Source: Bremia lactucae (lineage: Eukaryota; Oomycota; Peronosporomycetes; Peronosporales; Peronosporaceae). Taken from it: DNA of 11,950 bases. A program made the position numbers and the translations under genes. The stretch spans positions 11,767,851 through 11,779,800 of the forward strand of contig NC_090610.1 in NCBI RefSeq assembly GCF_004359215.1. The letters are read 5' to 3'. Shown here in pieces: positions 1-8,354 of the stretch. Under the pieces are notes generated by a model. It saw only the letters and a list, made by a program, of their open reading frames with translations, ran no database searches and was not told the DNA's origin. Position 1 is the first letter of the stretch. Each line of letters begins with the position of its first letter.

Positions 1-3
1 GAT

Positions 4-19
4 GGGGTGTCCCGTTACA
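4..19 (-). repeat. LTR terminus at left window edge (remnant)
   Basis: Read on the minus strand, this stretch begins TGTAACGGGACACCCC, close to the start (TGTAACGGGG) of the three better preserved LTRs in this window. It is probably the first bases of an LTR that runs off the left edge. The plus-strand sequence to its right (20-51) is AT-rich and shows no polypurine tract, so the internal part of this element is not present here. The call rests on a short match. Confidence 0.4.
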
Positions 20-51
20 TATATATAATTAATATAAAAGGAATGATAAAG

Positions 52-183
52 GAGGATAAAATTAGGGTGTTGATCGATACCCACCCCTCCCTTGTTCCAT
101 ACCCACCCCTCTTGCTGGATTAGGCAATACATACATCATTATCAGGCAACACATTGATCACCCCTAACCCCTAACATCCACCC
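52..183 (+). repeat. Left terminal inverted repeat
   Basis: This is the left arm of the element, matching 606-737 in reverse complement with a few substitutions and small indels; both arms span 132 bp. It contains two tandem-like CCACCCCT blocks. The CCCCTAACCCCTAAC run near 160-175 resembles telomere sequence, but it lies inside the inverted repeat and has only two units. Confidence 0.75.
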
Positions 184-221
184 TCTATATTTCCTTTATA
201 TGAAATAACCGGTGGAAAATC

Positions 222-479
222 ATGATTTTGCAATACAAGCACAACGCTTCCTTCCCCACTAATTCTTTCCATAGCGCCATTTTCCACTTAGGGTGCTACC
301 TGAGTTTAAGCATGTTGAGCGAAATGTCGAACAAACTGCGATTGTTGCGATTGATTCTGCTGTGCGGCGCTGCCGTTTATGCCGTGGCACTGGTCACAAT
401 GCACGGACATGCTCTGCATCAACCAATGCTAATTAGAAGAAAGCAATGCCAATTAGAAGACAAAGAAGAACAAGAGTAG
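222..479 (+). pseudogene. Small ORF inside the inverted-repeat element, frame broken by a 20 bp duplication
   Basis: This 85-codon frame lies between the two inverted repeats. Its middle holds a hydrophobic stretch (LRLILLCGAAVYAVALV, about residues 42-58), followed by basic residues and an acidic tail. The acidic tail looks like an artefact: a 20 bp direct duplication (425-444 and 445-464) shifts the frame, because 20 is not a multiple of three. The frame starting at the ATG at 446 runs to a TAG at 539-541 and is strongly basic (MPIRRQRRTRVV and onward), so the undamaged protein probably ended in this Arg/Lys-rich segment. It may be a decayed passenger or transposase N-terminal piece, but no domain is recognised. 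Confidence 0.35.
425..464 (+). repeat. 20 bp tandem direct duplication
   Basis: Two adjacent units begin AATGCTAATTAGAAGA (425) and AATGCCAATTAGAAGA (445), with a period of 20 bp and one difference in the core. The duplication sits at the point where the small ORF changes from a basic reading to an acidic one, so it is the probable frameshift lesion. Confidence 0.75.
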
Positions 480-605
480 TCGCAAAGAACGAAAAGAACA
501 AAGATAAGAAAACGAATAATCGAAGAATACGACATCGTTAGTGACAAGTTGATTTAGCAGTAATTTTTACATCGCGTCTCTGGTCTGGAAATTACATCTT
601 GTATT

Positions 606-737
606 GGGTGGATGTTAGGGGTCATACGTGATCAATGTGTTGCCAAATATTGTTGGAGTATTGCCTAATATAGTAATTGGGGTGGTTACGGAATAAGGGG
701 GGTGGGTATCGATCGACGCCCTAGAATTATTATCCTC
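606..737 (-). repeat. Right terminal inverted repeat
   Basis: This is the right arm of the same element. On the minus strand it reads GAGGATAA, then AGGGCGTCGATCGATACCC, then CAACACATTGATCA, and ends CCTAACATCCACCC, paralleling the left arm block by block. Confidence 0.75.
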
Positions 738-766
738 TAATAATTTACATAACATATCCAATATTA

Positions 767-1097
767 TGATACACGGGGATATTACTGCCTCAATGCGACA
801 GTTCTGTTCATTAATTGATTTAACTTTAAATTAACCTCGCTGCTAGAATCTATTTTATACTAACTTAATTATATAATAAGACAAAGCATGTAATAAAGTG
901 TTATCTGTCTCTCGCGCGCGTCCAGCGCTGACTGGACCGCGGAGCAAGTAGATATAATGGCCTATATCTACCAAAGGATAAGACTTCCGAATATTACTAT
1001 GTAATGTAATATTCTCCAAACATTATCTACCTTTTAGGTAATGTATCAATTAACGACCTTTAAGTGTTAATTTCATGTAACGATACACCCCGTTACA
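767..1097 (-). mobile_element. Solo LTR, hairpin family, minus orientation
   Basis: Read on the minus strand, the element begins at 1097 with TGTAACGGGG and ends near 767 with CCCCGTGTATCA, so it has TG...CA termini and is about 331 bp long. It aligns over most of its length with the LTR at 8421-8876, including the ATCTACCTTTTAG core and the CTAACTTAATTATA segment. It contains several hairpins: arms 920-925/932-937 (GTCCAG), 948-956/963-971 (GTAGATATA), 989-997/1006-1014 (GAATATTAC) and 1076-1082/1091-1097 (TGTAACG). The bases just outside its start, read on the minus strand, are AATAAGGGATAA, possibly a decayed polypurine tract. No clean target-site duplication was found, and the 767 boundary is less certain than 1097. 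Confidence 0.68.
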
Positions 1098-1439
1098 TTA
1101 TCCCTTATTGTTCCATAATAACATTGGTCACCGCATCCCGTTACAGTGGACTCGGAGGTTTAAGTCCACACGACTCTCGGATATGTCAACAGACACAACG
1201 TTGCACTAAGTGTGTTGACGACGGAGGAAGCGAGTGGCACAAAAAATATGGTAACTATTAGATGGTTACTATGCAAGCTGTATTTTACAGCAAATTGTTA
1301 CTCTATAGACACGAAAGATTTCGTTGAGAAATAAACAAAACTTATAATTTCCACATGGAGGTCAAGGAGAGTTAGGTACAATCCATCTTAACTTTCTACG
1401 TAATTAATAAGCAGAGCGCATGATACAGAAGCACATTGC
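1098..1439. other. Intergenic stretch downstream of the F-box/WD40 gene
   Basis: No convincing gene is present. The only recognisable item is CATCCCGTTACA at 1134-1145, which on the minus strand gives TGTAACGGGATG and is identical over 12 bases to the LTR-like start at 7145. It may be another LTR remnant. The rest should contain the 3' untranslated region of the minus-strand gene ending at 1440. Confidence 0.4.
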
Positions 1440-3398
1440 CTAAAAAATTGGGGCTAGTCGGTCATAATCCACGACTTCTCCGCAGTCGGTACCGAAAACC
1501 AGGTGCCGGTCATTGAATCTGGCAGATATTATTCGCGCAGAGGTGGACTGCGTTTCAAACCATCGCACCGGATTAGGCTCGTACCACCTCCAAAGCGCCG
1601 CCTATTCATGGGTATGTCGAAGGAATCATTACAACTAGTACATAAATTTTCGAATTTTATATCTAGCATGCACCTCACCTTGCCGGTCGATGATACACTA
1701 ACTAGCTTGCGGTTGTCAAACTGGAGCGCTTTGACACCGCCGTGCTCGCGATTGCTAAATGTACACAACGATTGCTGAGTTCTGACGTCCCAAGCCTCCA
1801 TACCCTGCTCTGAATAGCCAGCAACAACTACAGTCTCATCCATTTCAAGCGCCGAAATGGAACCTTCACACAAAGCTGATTTTGACAAAATTCTCGCGCT
1901 CTTTCCACCCCACCAACGAACCGTGCCTTCATCGCCAGCGGACCATAAGACCCTTCCTTTGGTATCTGCTTTCACGACAGCACCTAGAAAGCCAATCAAG
2001 TTATTAACCACAGATAATTAAACACAGTTTCGTGCAGATTACATGATCAAACGTCATTTTAGATACCTGGGTGGCCGGCGAGTCTGTGTGTGAGTCTACA
2101 ACTACGCATATCAAACACGCGAATCAGACCGCATGATGTTCCACAAACGAGCGTATTACGCAGTAGCATCAAGCTTGTAATTTGAGGGCATGTTTCTCTC
2201 TGCGAACGTGGCAGCATCGACTTGTGAATCTTACTTGATGGAATTGACAGAATGATCTCCCCTTTTGAAACATCCCAAACATTTGCTTCTCCCTTTTCTG
2301 TCGATGTCGCCAGATGCAGAAAAGTGCCATCATTGTGGTCGATTCGAACATTAACCACTTTGTCCTTTGCACGTGTCCTAATAAAGGGTACCATTCCGAG
2401 GCTAGAGCGATGGGAAATTGACGTCGTTGGCGAAGCATTCACCAACGTCGTAGTATCGATATTGCGACTTTCCAAAGAAGCAAAGCTCCAAATTTTGACC
2501 GATCCGTCAGTGCAGCCAACCGCTAGGGCTTCTTCAGAAATGTCGTAACATGAGGCATTACTTTGAGTCATAGATGCGCGCAGGCGCTGTTTTTCGAGCG
2601 ACCAGGAGTAAAAATTTGCGCGCTCTTGGTCGATGCAACCTGAAACTAGCTGAAGACAAAAATAACTTATTGTTATGCATACGACTAGTACTCTCGTCTC
2701 AAGAACTTTTGTTTGACTTACTCGCACCTCATGGTTTCGACTAAATCGATTATTTAATAGGACTGGATTCTCAAATGCCTTGCGAGAATTCTTATGCATC
2801 TCGTTCTTTATTTCAAGCACGTCTTCCAGCTTCAAAGTTCGCGGCGGCCTATCAAACCACTCGTTTTCCGCTGTCATGAGCTTTAAGTCATGCACATATT
2901 CCCGCATGGACGTGCGCTCATTCAGTAAACACGCCCGGATAGCAGGAGGCGACCCTCGTCGATTCACATTGCTGCCATCATAGGCGTCAGAATCAAAATT
3001 TCATACCATTTGTTTACGAAAAGGACACTCTTTGTAATAAGACACAGCAATTGCTACTTACGGTGAGGGTGCGTCCACCTCTCGATAGCAATAATTAGCG
3101 GCGCGTCGGAAGCAATTGATTAACAACGGTTCGTACGGAACATCAGCTGAAATCTCCCACACTGATGGCTTCATCATCTCTCTTGCCCAAACCTGATTAA
3201 GGCACACTGTATAACATAGCGAAACACCCAGAGGAAATAGATCGACGTCAAAATGCGCAAGCTATTGTTTTCCATCTATTACATGTCAAACTACGCACCC
3301 ATCAGTCGCGTATCTGCAGATCCCACGAAGGCTAATACACGAGCTAGCAATATGGGCTTTCCTAATAGCACATTGATTGAGGTTGCTGGGTCTGCCAT
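1440..3398 (-). CDS. F-box / WD40-repeat protein, six exons
   Basis: Spliced from six exons read on the minus strand: 3398-3299, 3206-3062, 2971-2722, 2649-2067, 1983-1679 and 1601-1440 (1545 nt, 514 aa). All five introns (92, 90, 72, 83 and 77 bp) run GT to AG and all junction phases agree. Residues about 13-50 form an F-box: hydrophobic helix ILLARVLAFV, then VCLNQVWAREM and KPSVW, the pattern that binds Skp1 in SCF ubiquitin ligases. From about residue 166 there are WD40-type blades, including GCTDGSVKIWSF, EANVWDVSKG, GTSCGLIRVFDMR, SAGDEGTVRWW, GYSEQGMEAWDV and TGK/AALWRWY. The last exon ends DRLAPIF. By family the protein would present a substrate to an SCF ligase; the substrate is unknown. 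The start at 3398 has a strong context (ACCATGG). An in-frame ATG at 3467 would add 23 residues but has a poor context. Confidence 0.88.
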
Positions 3399-3558
3399 GG
3401 TCCACCGGAAAGCGAGGGGGAGAAAGCTGGCGCCGACTGATGCCTTTTCAAAAGTTTGTACAGACATAAAAGTAATTAAGTGAAATTAGTCCATAAGCTG
3501 CGAATTGATATTTACATTTGAAGGTGCACACTGAAGGGGGCGGAAACGAGACGCTACT
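3399..3558. promoter_or_regulatory. Shared divergent promoter region
   Basis: Only 160 bp separate the start codons of the minus-strand F-box/WD40 gene and the plus-strand SPT5 gene, so both promoters and both 5' leaders must lie here. No TATA box is evident. On the SPT5 side, TTTACATTTG at 3511-3520 loosely resembles the initiator region of oomycete promoters (CA followed by T-rich sequence), but the match is weak. Co-regulation of the pair is inferred from spacing only. Confidence 0.6.
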
Positions 3559-6500
3559 ATGTCATCAAGCGAAGAGGAACTGGACCGCAATCTTTCGGAG
3601 GACGAGGATGCGTCAGAGGACGACATTCCAGAAGAGGAGGATGAAGAAGAGGAGGAAACACCTGTGAAGAAGCGCAAGACCGCGGACAGCAAGCCTAAGC
3701 CCAAGAAACGCCGCAAACCCATTAATAAGTTCATTGAGGAAGAGGCTGATGTTGACGAAGATGAAGAAGAAGAAGAAGACGAAGACGACGATTTTTATCG
3801 CTCAGAGCGCCAGATGGCCGAGGAAGTGGAGGCTGGCCACTCTTACCGCTATGAACCTCAGGATCGCACACAGTTCGACGAGTCCGAGAGTGCTGAAGCC
3901 ATTGTCAACCGCATTAAAAAGCGCCATCAACAGAGTCGAAAGCAGTATGATGGTGATGAAGAGGGTGGCGATGTGATCCAAAGTGAAGTGGCGCAGCAAT
4001 CATTACTGCCATCTATACAGGATCCACGGATGTGGGTGTTCAAGTGCAAGCCTGGCCGCGAGCAGCATCTCGTCGTGGCGCTCATGAATAAATTTATCGA
4101 ATTTGCGCGTCGTGGCGAGCCACTCATGATCAAATCTGTCGTGGCTTCTAAGTCCAAGGGATTTATTTACGTGGAGGCAGAGCGTGAACCACACGCTAAA
4201 GATTGTCTAAATGGCCTGCGTGACGTGCAGCAGTGGTCAATGAAGCTCGTTCCTATACATGAAATGACTTCCGTTCTGACAGTGCAAGTACGCAGAAAGC
4301 CACTAGTCACAGGCGCTTGGGCACGAATGAAGCGCGCAGGACTCTACAAGGAAGATCTCTGCAAGGTCATTGAAATTCTTGACAACGGCGCGCGGGCGGT
4401 AGTAAAACTGCTCCCACGGCTTGATCCGATCGTTTTGGCTGGAGGCGAGCAGCCTAAGTATAAGAAAGGTCAACGTCCACCACAGAAACTCTTTCATGCA
4501 AATATGGTTCCCGGAGCCGATGTGGCTCGTCGACGGTATCCTTCGACAGGAGAAATGATGGATACATTCGACAATGATTTTTATCAAGACGGATTTTTGA
4601 TTAAGGAAGTAAATGTTGCTACGATGCTTATTACAGATGATGTTAATCCGACTTTGGATGAAATTAATCGTTTCTCGACTGTTGTTGGGGGAGATGGCGA
4701 AAACACAGCCGAAGAAATGCTGGCGTCTATTGAATCAGACGATTGGAAAAACAAAGTGGACCTTACGAAGGGTGATACGGTGCGGGTGATTGAAGGTGAT
4801 CTGGTAAATCTCATGGGTGTCGTACTGAGCACAAATACAGCCAACGACACTGTACGAGTCATGCCGCTTCATGAAGAGATTAAAGATACAATTTTGGATT
4901 TCCAGTTAAAACAACTTATGAAGTATGTCAAAGTAGGAGATCATATCAAGGTTGTGTCTGGTTTGTACTCCGGCGAGACTGGTACTGTCGTGGCAGTAGA
5001 TGATGGCGGAGGCGCTCCAGTAGCCATTGTACTAGTGGATAGTATGGCACGTGAAATTCAAGTTCGTGTTCGTGACTTGCAAGAGTCTGCGGAGATATCG
5101 CACGGTCTTGATTCATACAAGGGCAAAGAGCTGTACGATCTCGTCGCTCTGGCTCATGGTGATGTAGGTGTAATTGCCCATGTCGGGCGTGAAAGCTTCA
5201 CGGTGCTTTGCCAGAATGGCCAATCACGAAACATCTCGGACCAAGAAGTGCAGCGCAAAATTGTGTCTTCGCGCACGACAGCGGCTCTCGATAAAAAACA
5301 TAATCATGTTAGCGTGGGAGAAATGGTCAATGTGTTGGAAGGGCCCTTTTCAGGTCATAGTGGTACAGTGAAACACATTTACCGAACCTATCTATTTATC
5401 CACAACAACCGCGTAACGACGAACTCGGGCATGTTCGTGACGCGTGCGCGTTGTGTGGTACTTTCCGGTAGCAAGGCGCGTTCTGATATGATCTCGAACT
5501 CTGCAGTGCCTCGAGTGGGCGCCGGAATGCGCCAGCAAAATCAACGAGGTGGGAGATTCCAGCGTGAGTCCGATTTGGTCGGCCAGACTGTGAAAGTGAA
5601 GAAGGGGCGTTGGAAAGGATACATCGGTATTGTCGTCGACGAAAGCGACCAAAAAGTTAAGGTGGAAATCCATTGCAAGGCAAAAGTCGTGGATATTGAT
5701 CGACTCCATATCACTGTGGCGGGCACGCGCGATGGTGGTGTGATCGACAAGCCTCGCTACGCTGGTACGCCAATGACTGGCGCCACGCCGCTGCCGTCGC
5801 AGACACCACTTCACGGCAGTGCCATGACACCGATGGCAACTCCACTGCATCGTGGTATGGGCACTCCGCAATCTTCTGGTCGTGGAGGCGATGCTTGGCA
5901 TGTTGGCAACGATGATGCATTGCTAGAGACACAGATGAATCAGGAGAAGGATATTACGCACGCTACTAGTTTTGGTACTCCTCTTGAACCTACGGCGCCG
6001 TCAAATGACATGTCCGACAGTAGGTACATAAACTCAGCAACTCAAATGACTCCACGCTCCCCAAAACGAGAGGGAATAATGCCTGTAATACCAGCTGCAA
6101 ACCCAATGACTCCTGGACTCAACCCTGCGACGCCTGGTTTAAACTTGTCGACACCTGGGCTACAGCCAAGAACTCCGGCCTACATGATGGGACATATTCC
6201 GACGACGCCAGGTCTAAATCCAACGACGCCTGCACATGTATCAGCCGCAACTCCTGGTATCGGTCACGAGCCGATCAGCATGGAGCCAATGACTCCAGGC
6301 TTTAATCCCACAACGCCTGGTTTGTCTGCAATGACTCCTAGTCTTAACCCTATGACGCCAGGAATAAACACTCCCGGCTATAGCCACAACCCAATGACTC
6401 CCGGCTTTGGTGCCGCAACTCCAATGGGTCGAATGAATCTAGCTGTGACACCTGCGGCGACCCCTGGCATGATGGGAGGCACTGGCATTCCTATGACACC

Positions 6501-6870
6501 AGCGTTCAATCAGGATTCTGGCGACTTGTTAATCGGTGGACTTGCTAGCGGTGAAGTGACTTGGAAGATGAAGGGTGTTGAGGTTGAGGTGCTCGCTGGC
6601 GAATCTAGTGGTTCTGTGGGTGCTATTATAAGTGTGAGCAGTGGCTCATGCTCAGTTGACGTGGATGGCCGTGTGGTCACTGTTTCATTTAATGATGTGC
6701 GACCAGTAGTCCCAGAAAAGCAGGATTCGGTAATAATTCTGTCAGGCGATGAGGCGGGCTCAAGAGGATCGCTGATTGGCACAGATGCCTCGGATGGTAT
6801 CGTTAAGGTCGACGGGGGCTCCGAGATTAAAATTTACGCTATTGCATCCCTAGCAAAGATCGCACAATAA
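3559..6870 (+). CDS. SPT5: Transcription elongation factor SPT5
   Basis: Intact, intronless 1103-residue protein, close to the family's usual length (yeast and human are near 1,060-1,090). SPT5 joins SPT4 to form DSIF, which clamps RNA polymerase II and controls pausing, processivity and recruitment of processing factors in the nucleus. Domain order fits. An acidic N-terminus (about 5-80) has a basic patch KKRK...KKRRK at 37-53 that could be a nuclear signal. An NGN domain (about 156-242, starting DPRMWVFKCKPGRE) binds SPT4. KOW domains lie near 248-275, 397-425, 455-485, 582-612 and 672-700. A Thr-Pro-rich C-terminal repeat region (about 737-984) is followed by C-terminal KOW-like domains (about 985-1103). 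The start ATG follows a leader with no upstream in-frame ATG close by. The stop is TAA at 6868-6870. Confidence 0.97.
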   Translation: MSSSEEELDRNLSEDEDASEDDIPEEEDEEEEETPVKKRKTADSKPKPKKRRKPINKFIEEEADVDEDEEEEEDEDDDFYRSERQMAEEVEAGHSYRYEPQDRTQFDESESAEAIVNRIKKRHQQSRKQYDGDEEGGDVIQSEVAQQSLLPSIQDPRMWVFKCKPGREQHLVVALMNKFIEFARRGEPLMIKSVVASKSKGFIYVEAEREPHAKDCLNGLRDVQQWSMKLVPIHEMTSVLTVQVRRKPLVTGAWARMKRAGLYKEDLCKVIEILDNGARAVVKLLPRLDPIVLAGGEQPKYKKGQRPPQKLFHANMVPGADVARRRYPSTGEMMDTFDNDFYQDGFLIKEVNVATMLITDDVNPTLDEINRFSTVVGGDGENTAEEMLASIESDDWKNKVDLTKGDTVRVIEGDLVNLMGVVLSTNTANDTVRVMPLHEEIKDTILDFQLKQLMKYVKVGDHIKVVSGLYSGETGTVVAVDDGGGAPVAIVLVDSMAREIQVRVRDLQESAEISHGLDSYKGKELYDLVALAHGDVGVIAHVGRESFTVLCQNGQSRNISDQEVQRKIVSSRTTAALDKKHNHVSVGEMVNVLEGPFSGHSGTVKHIYRTYLFIHNNRVTTNSGMFVTRARCVVLSGSKARSDMISNSAVPRVGAGMRQQNQRGGRFQRESDLVGQTVKVKKGRWKGYIGIVVDESDQKVKVEIHCKAKVVDIDRLHITVAGTRDGGVIDKPRYAGTPMTGATPLPSQTPLHGSAMTPMATPLHRGMGTPQSSGRGGDAWHVGNDDALLETQMNQEKDITHATSFGTPLEPTAPSNDMSDSRYINSATQMTPRSPKREGIMPVIPAANPMTPGLNPATPGLNLSTPGLQPRTPAYMMGHIPTTPGLNPTTPAHVSAATPGIGHEPISMEPMTPGFNPTTPGLSAMTPSLNPMTPGINTPGYSHNPMTPGFGAATPMGRMNLAVTPAATPGMMGGTGIPMTPAFNQDSGDLLIGGLASGEVTWKMKGVEVEVLAGESSGSVGAIISVSSGSCSVDVDGRVVTVSFNDVRPVVPEKQDSVIILSGDEAGSRGSLIGTDASDGIVKVDGGSEIKIYAIASLAKIAQ
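5764..6510 (+). repeat. SPT5: SPT5 C-terminal repeat region (Thr-Pro repeats)
   Basis: This part of SPT5 is built from degenerate repeats. The first part has spaced TP motifs (GTPMTGATPLPSQTPLHG). The second has a more regular module of the form PMTPGLNP or TTPGLN/F, occurring roughly ten times between about 6100 and 6420. In other eukaryotes the matching region is phosphorylated on Thr or Ser by CDK9/Bur1-type kinases to switch the factor to a positive elongation role. Each TP here is a candidate site by analogy. Codons vary between units, so the repeats are old at DNA level rather than a recent microsatellite expansion. Confidence 0.85.
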
Positions 6871-7078
6871 GATTCTAGGAAGGAAAAGTGGAGCAACAGT
6901 CGATAATTGCCACGAAACTATGCGCAGCGTGGCATTATGTGTCTAATGCAGCATTTTTTAAAGCCTTTGGTATGCTTTTGCTGAAGACACAAATCGTTAA
7001 GAGAAGAATGTCTGGAATTTGTCCTCAGATAATGGGGTACTGCATTCGATTAAGTTTTGTTTGTCCAAAGTCATTCTA
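6871..7078 (+). other. Downstream region of SPT5, no gene seen
   Basis: It should contain the SPT5 3' untranslated region. A 63-codon frame beginning at 6888 has no recognisable domain and is treated as chance. No terminator or polyadenylation motif could be assigned with confidence. Confidence 0.5.
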
Positions 7079-7264
7079 ACATCTGAAAGCTGCCCGCGGC
7101 GCCAGGTTGGTGGCAACAAGCTGCGCACAACTGGTGACCGTGAATGTAACGGGATGTCACGTAACATATACGAGCTCTCTCCTGCCCAACACCGTCGCCA
7201 AGATACCGTTAACTAAAGGAGCATCATACGGGGTAGATACAAGCAGTGCAGCATTGGAAACTTA
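7079..7264 (+). other. Stop-free stretch without start codon, possible decayed retroelement coding
   Basis: A frame of about 61 codons runs from just after the TAA at 7076-7078 to the TAG at 7262-7264. It includes residues such as CAQLVTVNVTGCHVTYTSS and VAKIPLTKGASYGV. It lies just upstream of the clear RNase H remnant on the same strand, so it may be part of the same element. No domain match is recognised. The LTR-like motif at 7145 lies inside it, and the two readings compete. Confidence 0.2.
7145..7166 (+). repeat. LTR-start-like motif
   Basis: The stretch begins TGTAACGGGATGTC and ends CGTAACA, giving the imperfect end hairpin (TGTAACG against CGTAACA, one mismatch) seen at the start of the LTRs in this window. 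Its first 12 bases recur in reverse complement at 1134-1145. It may mark the start of a diverged LTR, but no matching LTR end was found downstream. Confidence 0.35.
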
Positions 7265-7339
7265 GGCTAGCATAGGATAAATACGGCGCTCGTTGAAGAT
7301 AGATCTAAGCGGATTTGTTATCTCCACCTTTTCTTTAAT

Positions 7340-7969
7340 CATCGGAAACTGGACGAAGACAGATCATTTCATGTGGTCTGAGATCAGCGTTTTGCAATCA
7401 GCTGTGCGTATTAATGCAATCTGATACAGATGGTGCAGAGCGCGTCGTCTGCTATCAATAGCGTCAGCTTTAATAACTAATCGAAATTAACCAGTGCACG
7501 ACAAGGAACGTATTGCCAAGAAATATGCACTAGTTAAGTTTAGGGTCTATCTCTTAGTGGATAGACACCATTTATTGTTTACAGGCCATGCTTGTTTTAC
7601 GAACGGGCCTAACCAGTCCACATCTTTCACAAATAATGGCGAGATGGTTCTCTTTCTTCGCGGAGCATGACTTTTACGCAGACTACAAACCAGGACGTTT
7701 CAACGTCGTAGCGGATGCCCTTTGCGCTGGCCTGAAATTGAGCTGGCTACGCCATCCAACAGTGAGGAGAAGCCAGTGTTGCAACAATAAGTGTTCCGTC
7801 TTCAACATTACTTGACGACTTAAGAAGAGCCTATTAATCAGATAACGCTCGTAAAAGATTTAATGAATCACCTCAGAAATCCATTACAACAACCCTAAAA
7901 TGACTTTTAAAATTGTATCGATCTTCAACAGATCGATACACAATACGCATTTGTTTACTGTATCATACA
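7340..7969 (+). pseudogene. Ty3/gypsy pol remnant: RNase H region and start of the following linker
   Basis: Successive pieces in shifting frames follow the standard order of a Ty3/gypsy pol: KLDEDRSFHVV, FAISCA, LMQSDTDGAERVVCYQ, VHDKERIAKKYALVKFRVYL, then SPHLSQIMARWFSFFAEHDF and YKPGRFNVVADAL, then SVPSSTLLDDLRRAY and YRSSTDRYTI. These correspond to the RNase H domain and the segment leading to integrase. At least three frame changes and several in-frame stops (for example after CYQ) make it non-functional. The catalytic aspartate expected near FHVV is replaced by a stop codon. The longest uninterrupted piece is 7588-7815. Coding similarity stops exactly where the LTR at 7970 begins, so integrase is absent. 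Confidence 0.85.
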
Positions 7970-8354
7970 TGTAACGGGGTGTATCGTTACATGAAATTAA
8001 CAATAAAAGATTGTTAATTAATATTATCCAAAAGGTAGATAATATTTGGAGGAAATTACTTTAAATAGTAATAATCGGAAAGCTTATCCATTAATTATTA
8101 TATATATGCCCATTATATCACTTGCTCGCGCAAAGAGAGACATTTAGTTTTTATTACATATTTTGTTTTTAGTATATAGTTGAGTTAGTAGTAAGTAGAT
8201 AGAAACAGAAGAGCTTAATTATATTAAAAAACAGTACACTTTAGCCCTATTTAAAGCAATAGTGTACGTGAAGAAACGTGAGGCACCACTCGCACTGAAG
8301 TAGCGCGAAGTGGACTTGTACTGAAGCAGTACAAGTCGGCAGTGCCCCGTCACA
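7970..8354 (+). mobile_element. LTR, hairpin family, plus orientation
   Basis: The LTR runs from TGTAACGGGG at 7970 to CCCCGTCACA ending at 8354, with TG...CA termini and 385 bp length. It is a diverged inverted copy of 8421-8876. Shared features are the end hairpin (7970-7976 with 7985-7991), the segment TTAATTATATTAA, the block GTGTACGTGAA, and an 11 bp perfect hairpin at 8313-8337. Further stems are AATTAACAA (7995-8003 with 8011-8019), AATATTATC (8020-8028 with 8038-8046) and ATTACT (8055-8060 with 8067-8072). No polypurine tract precedes it and no clear primer-binding site follows it, so whether it is a 5', 3' or solo LTR is open. Flanking 5-mers do not match. Confidence 0.78.
8313..8337 (+). 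repeat. Perfect 11 bp hairpin in LTR 3' part
   Basis: Arms GACTTGTACTG (8313-8323) and CAGTACAAGTC (8327-8337) flank a 3-base AAG loop. The same hairpin, inverted, is found at 8437-8461 in the partner LTR. Confidence 0.9.

Larger units (their letters stand above)
52..737. mobile_element. DNA-transposon-like element with 132 bp terminal inverted repeats
   Basis: The left arm (52-183) and right arm (606-737) are inverted copies of each other. Shared blocks include GAGGATAA at the outer ends, GATCGATACCCACCCC, TTAGGCAATAC, CAACACATTGATCA and CCCCTAACATCCACCC at the inner ends. The interior is about 420 bp. Long terminal inverted repeats around a short interior are typical of non-autonomous cut-and-paste transposons. 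The outer boundary is uncertain: homology reaches 52 and 737, but a version starting GGGTGTTGATC at 65 and ending at 721 is flanked by TA on both sides, which would suit a TA-targeting family. No complete transposase is present. The family is not identified. Confidence 0.72.

Noticed and set aside
156..177. CCCCTAACCCCTAAC as a telomere-like repeat
   Set aside because: There are only two units, the unit differs from the usual oomycete telomere repeat, and it is part of a terminal inverted repeat with a counterpart at 606-625.
767..1097. Target-site duplications flanking the LTRs
   Set aside because: The 5-mers beside each LTR (TATTA/TTATC, ATACA/ACCAT, GCTAG/TCACC) do not match, so no duplication is claimed.
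2252..2548. Plus-strand 98-codon ORF
   Set aside because: It is antisense to WD40 blades in exon 4 of the minus-strand gene and is a shadow frame.
3253..3483. Plus-strand 76-codon ORF between the two host genes
   Set aside because: It overlaps exon 1, intron 1 and the 5' region of the minus-strand F-box gene, whose splice phases and F-box motif fit well.
5392..5901. Long minus-strand ORF (169 codons) inside SPT5
   Set aside because: It lies wholly antisense to well-conserved KOW and repeat-region codons of SPT5 and has no domain of its own.
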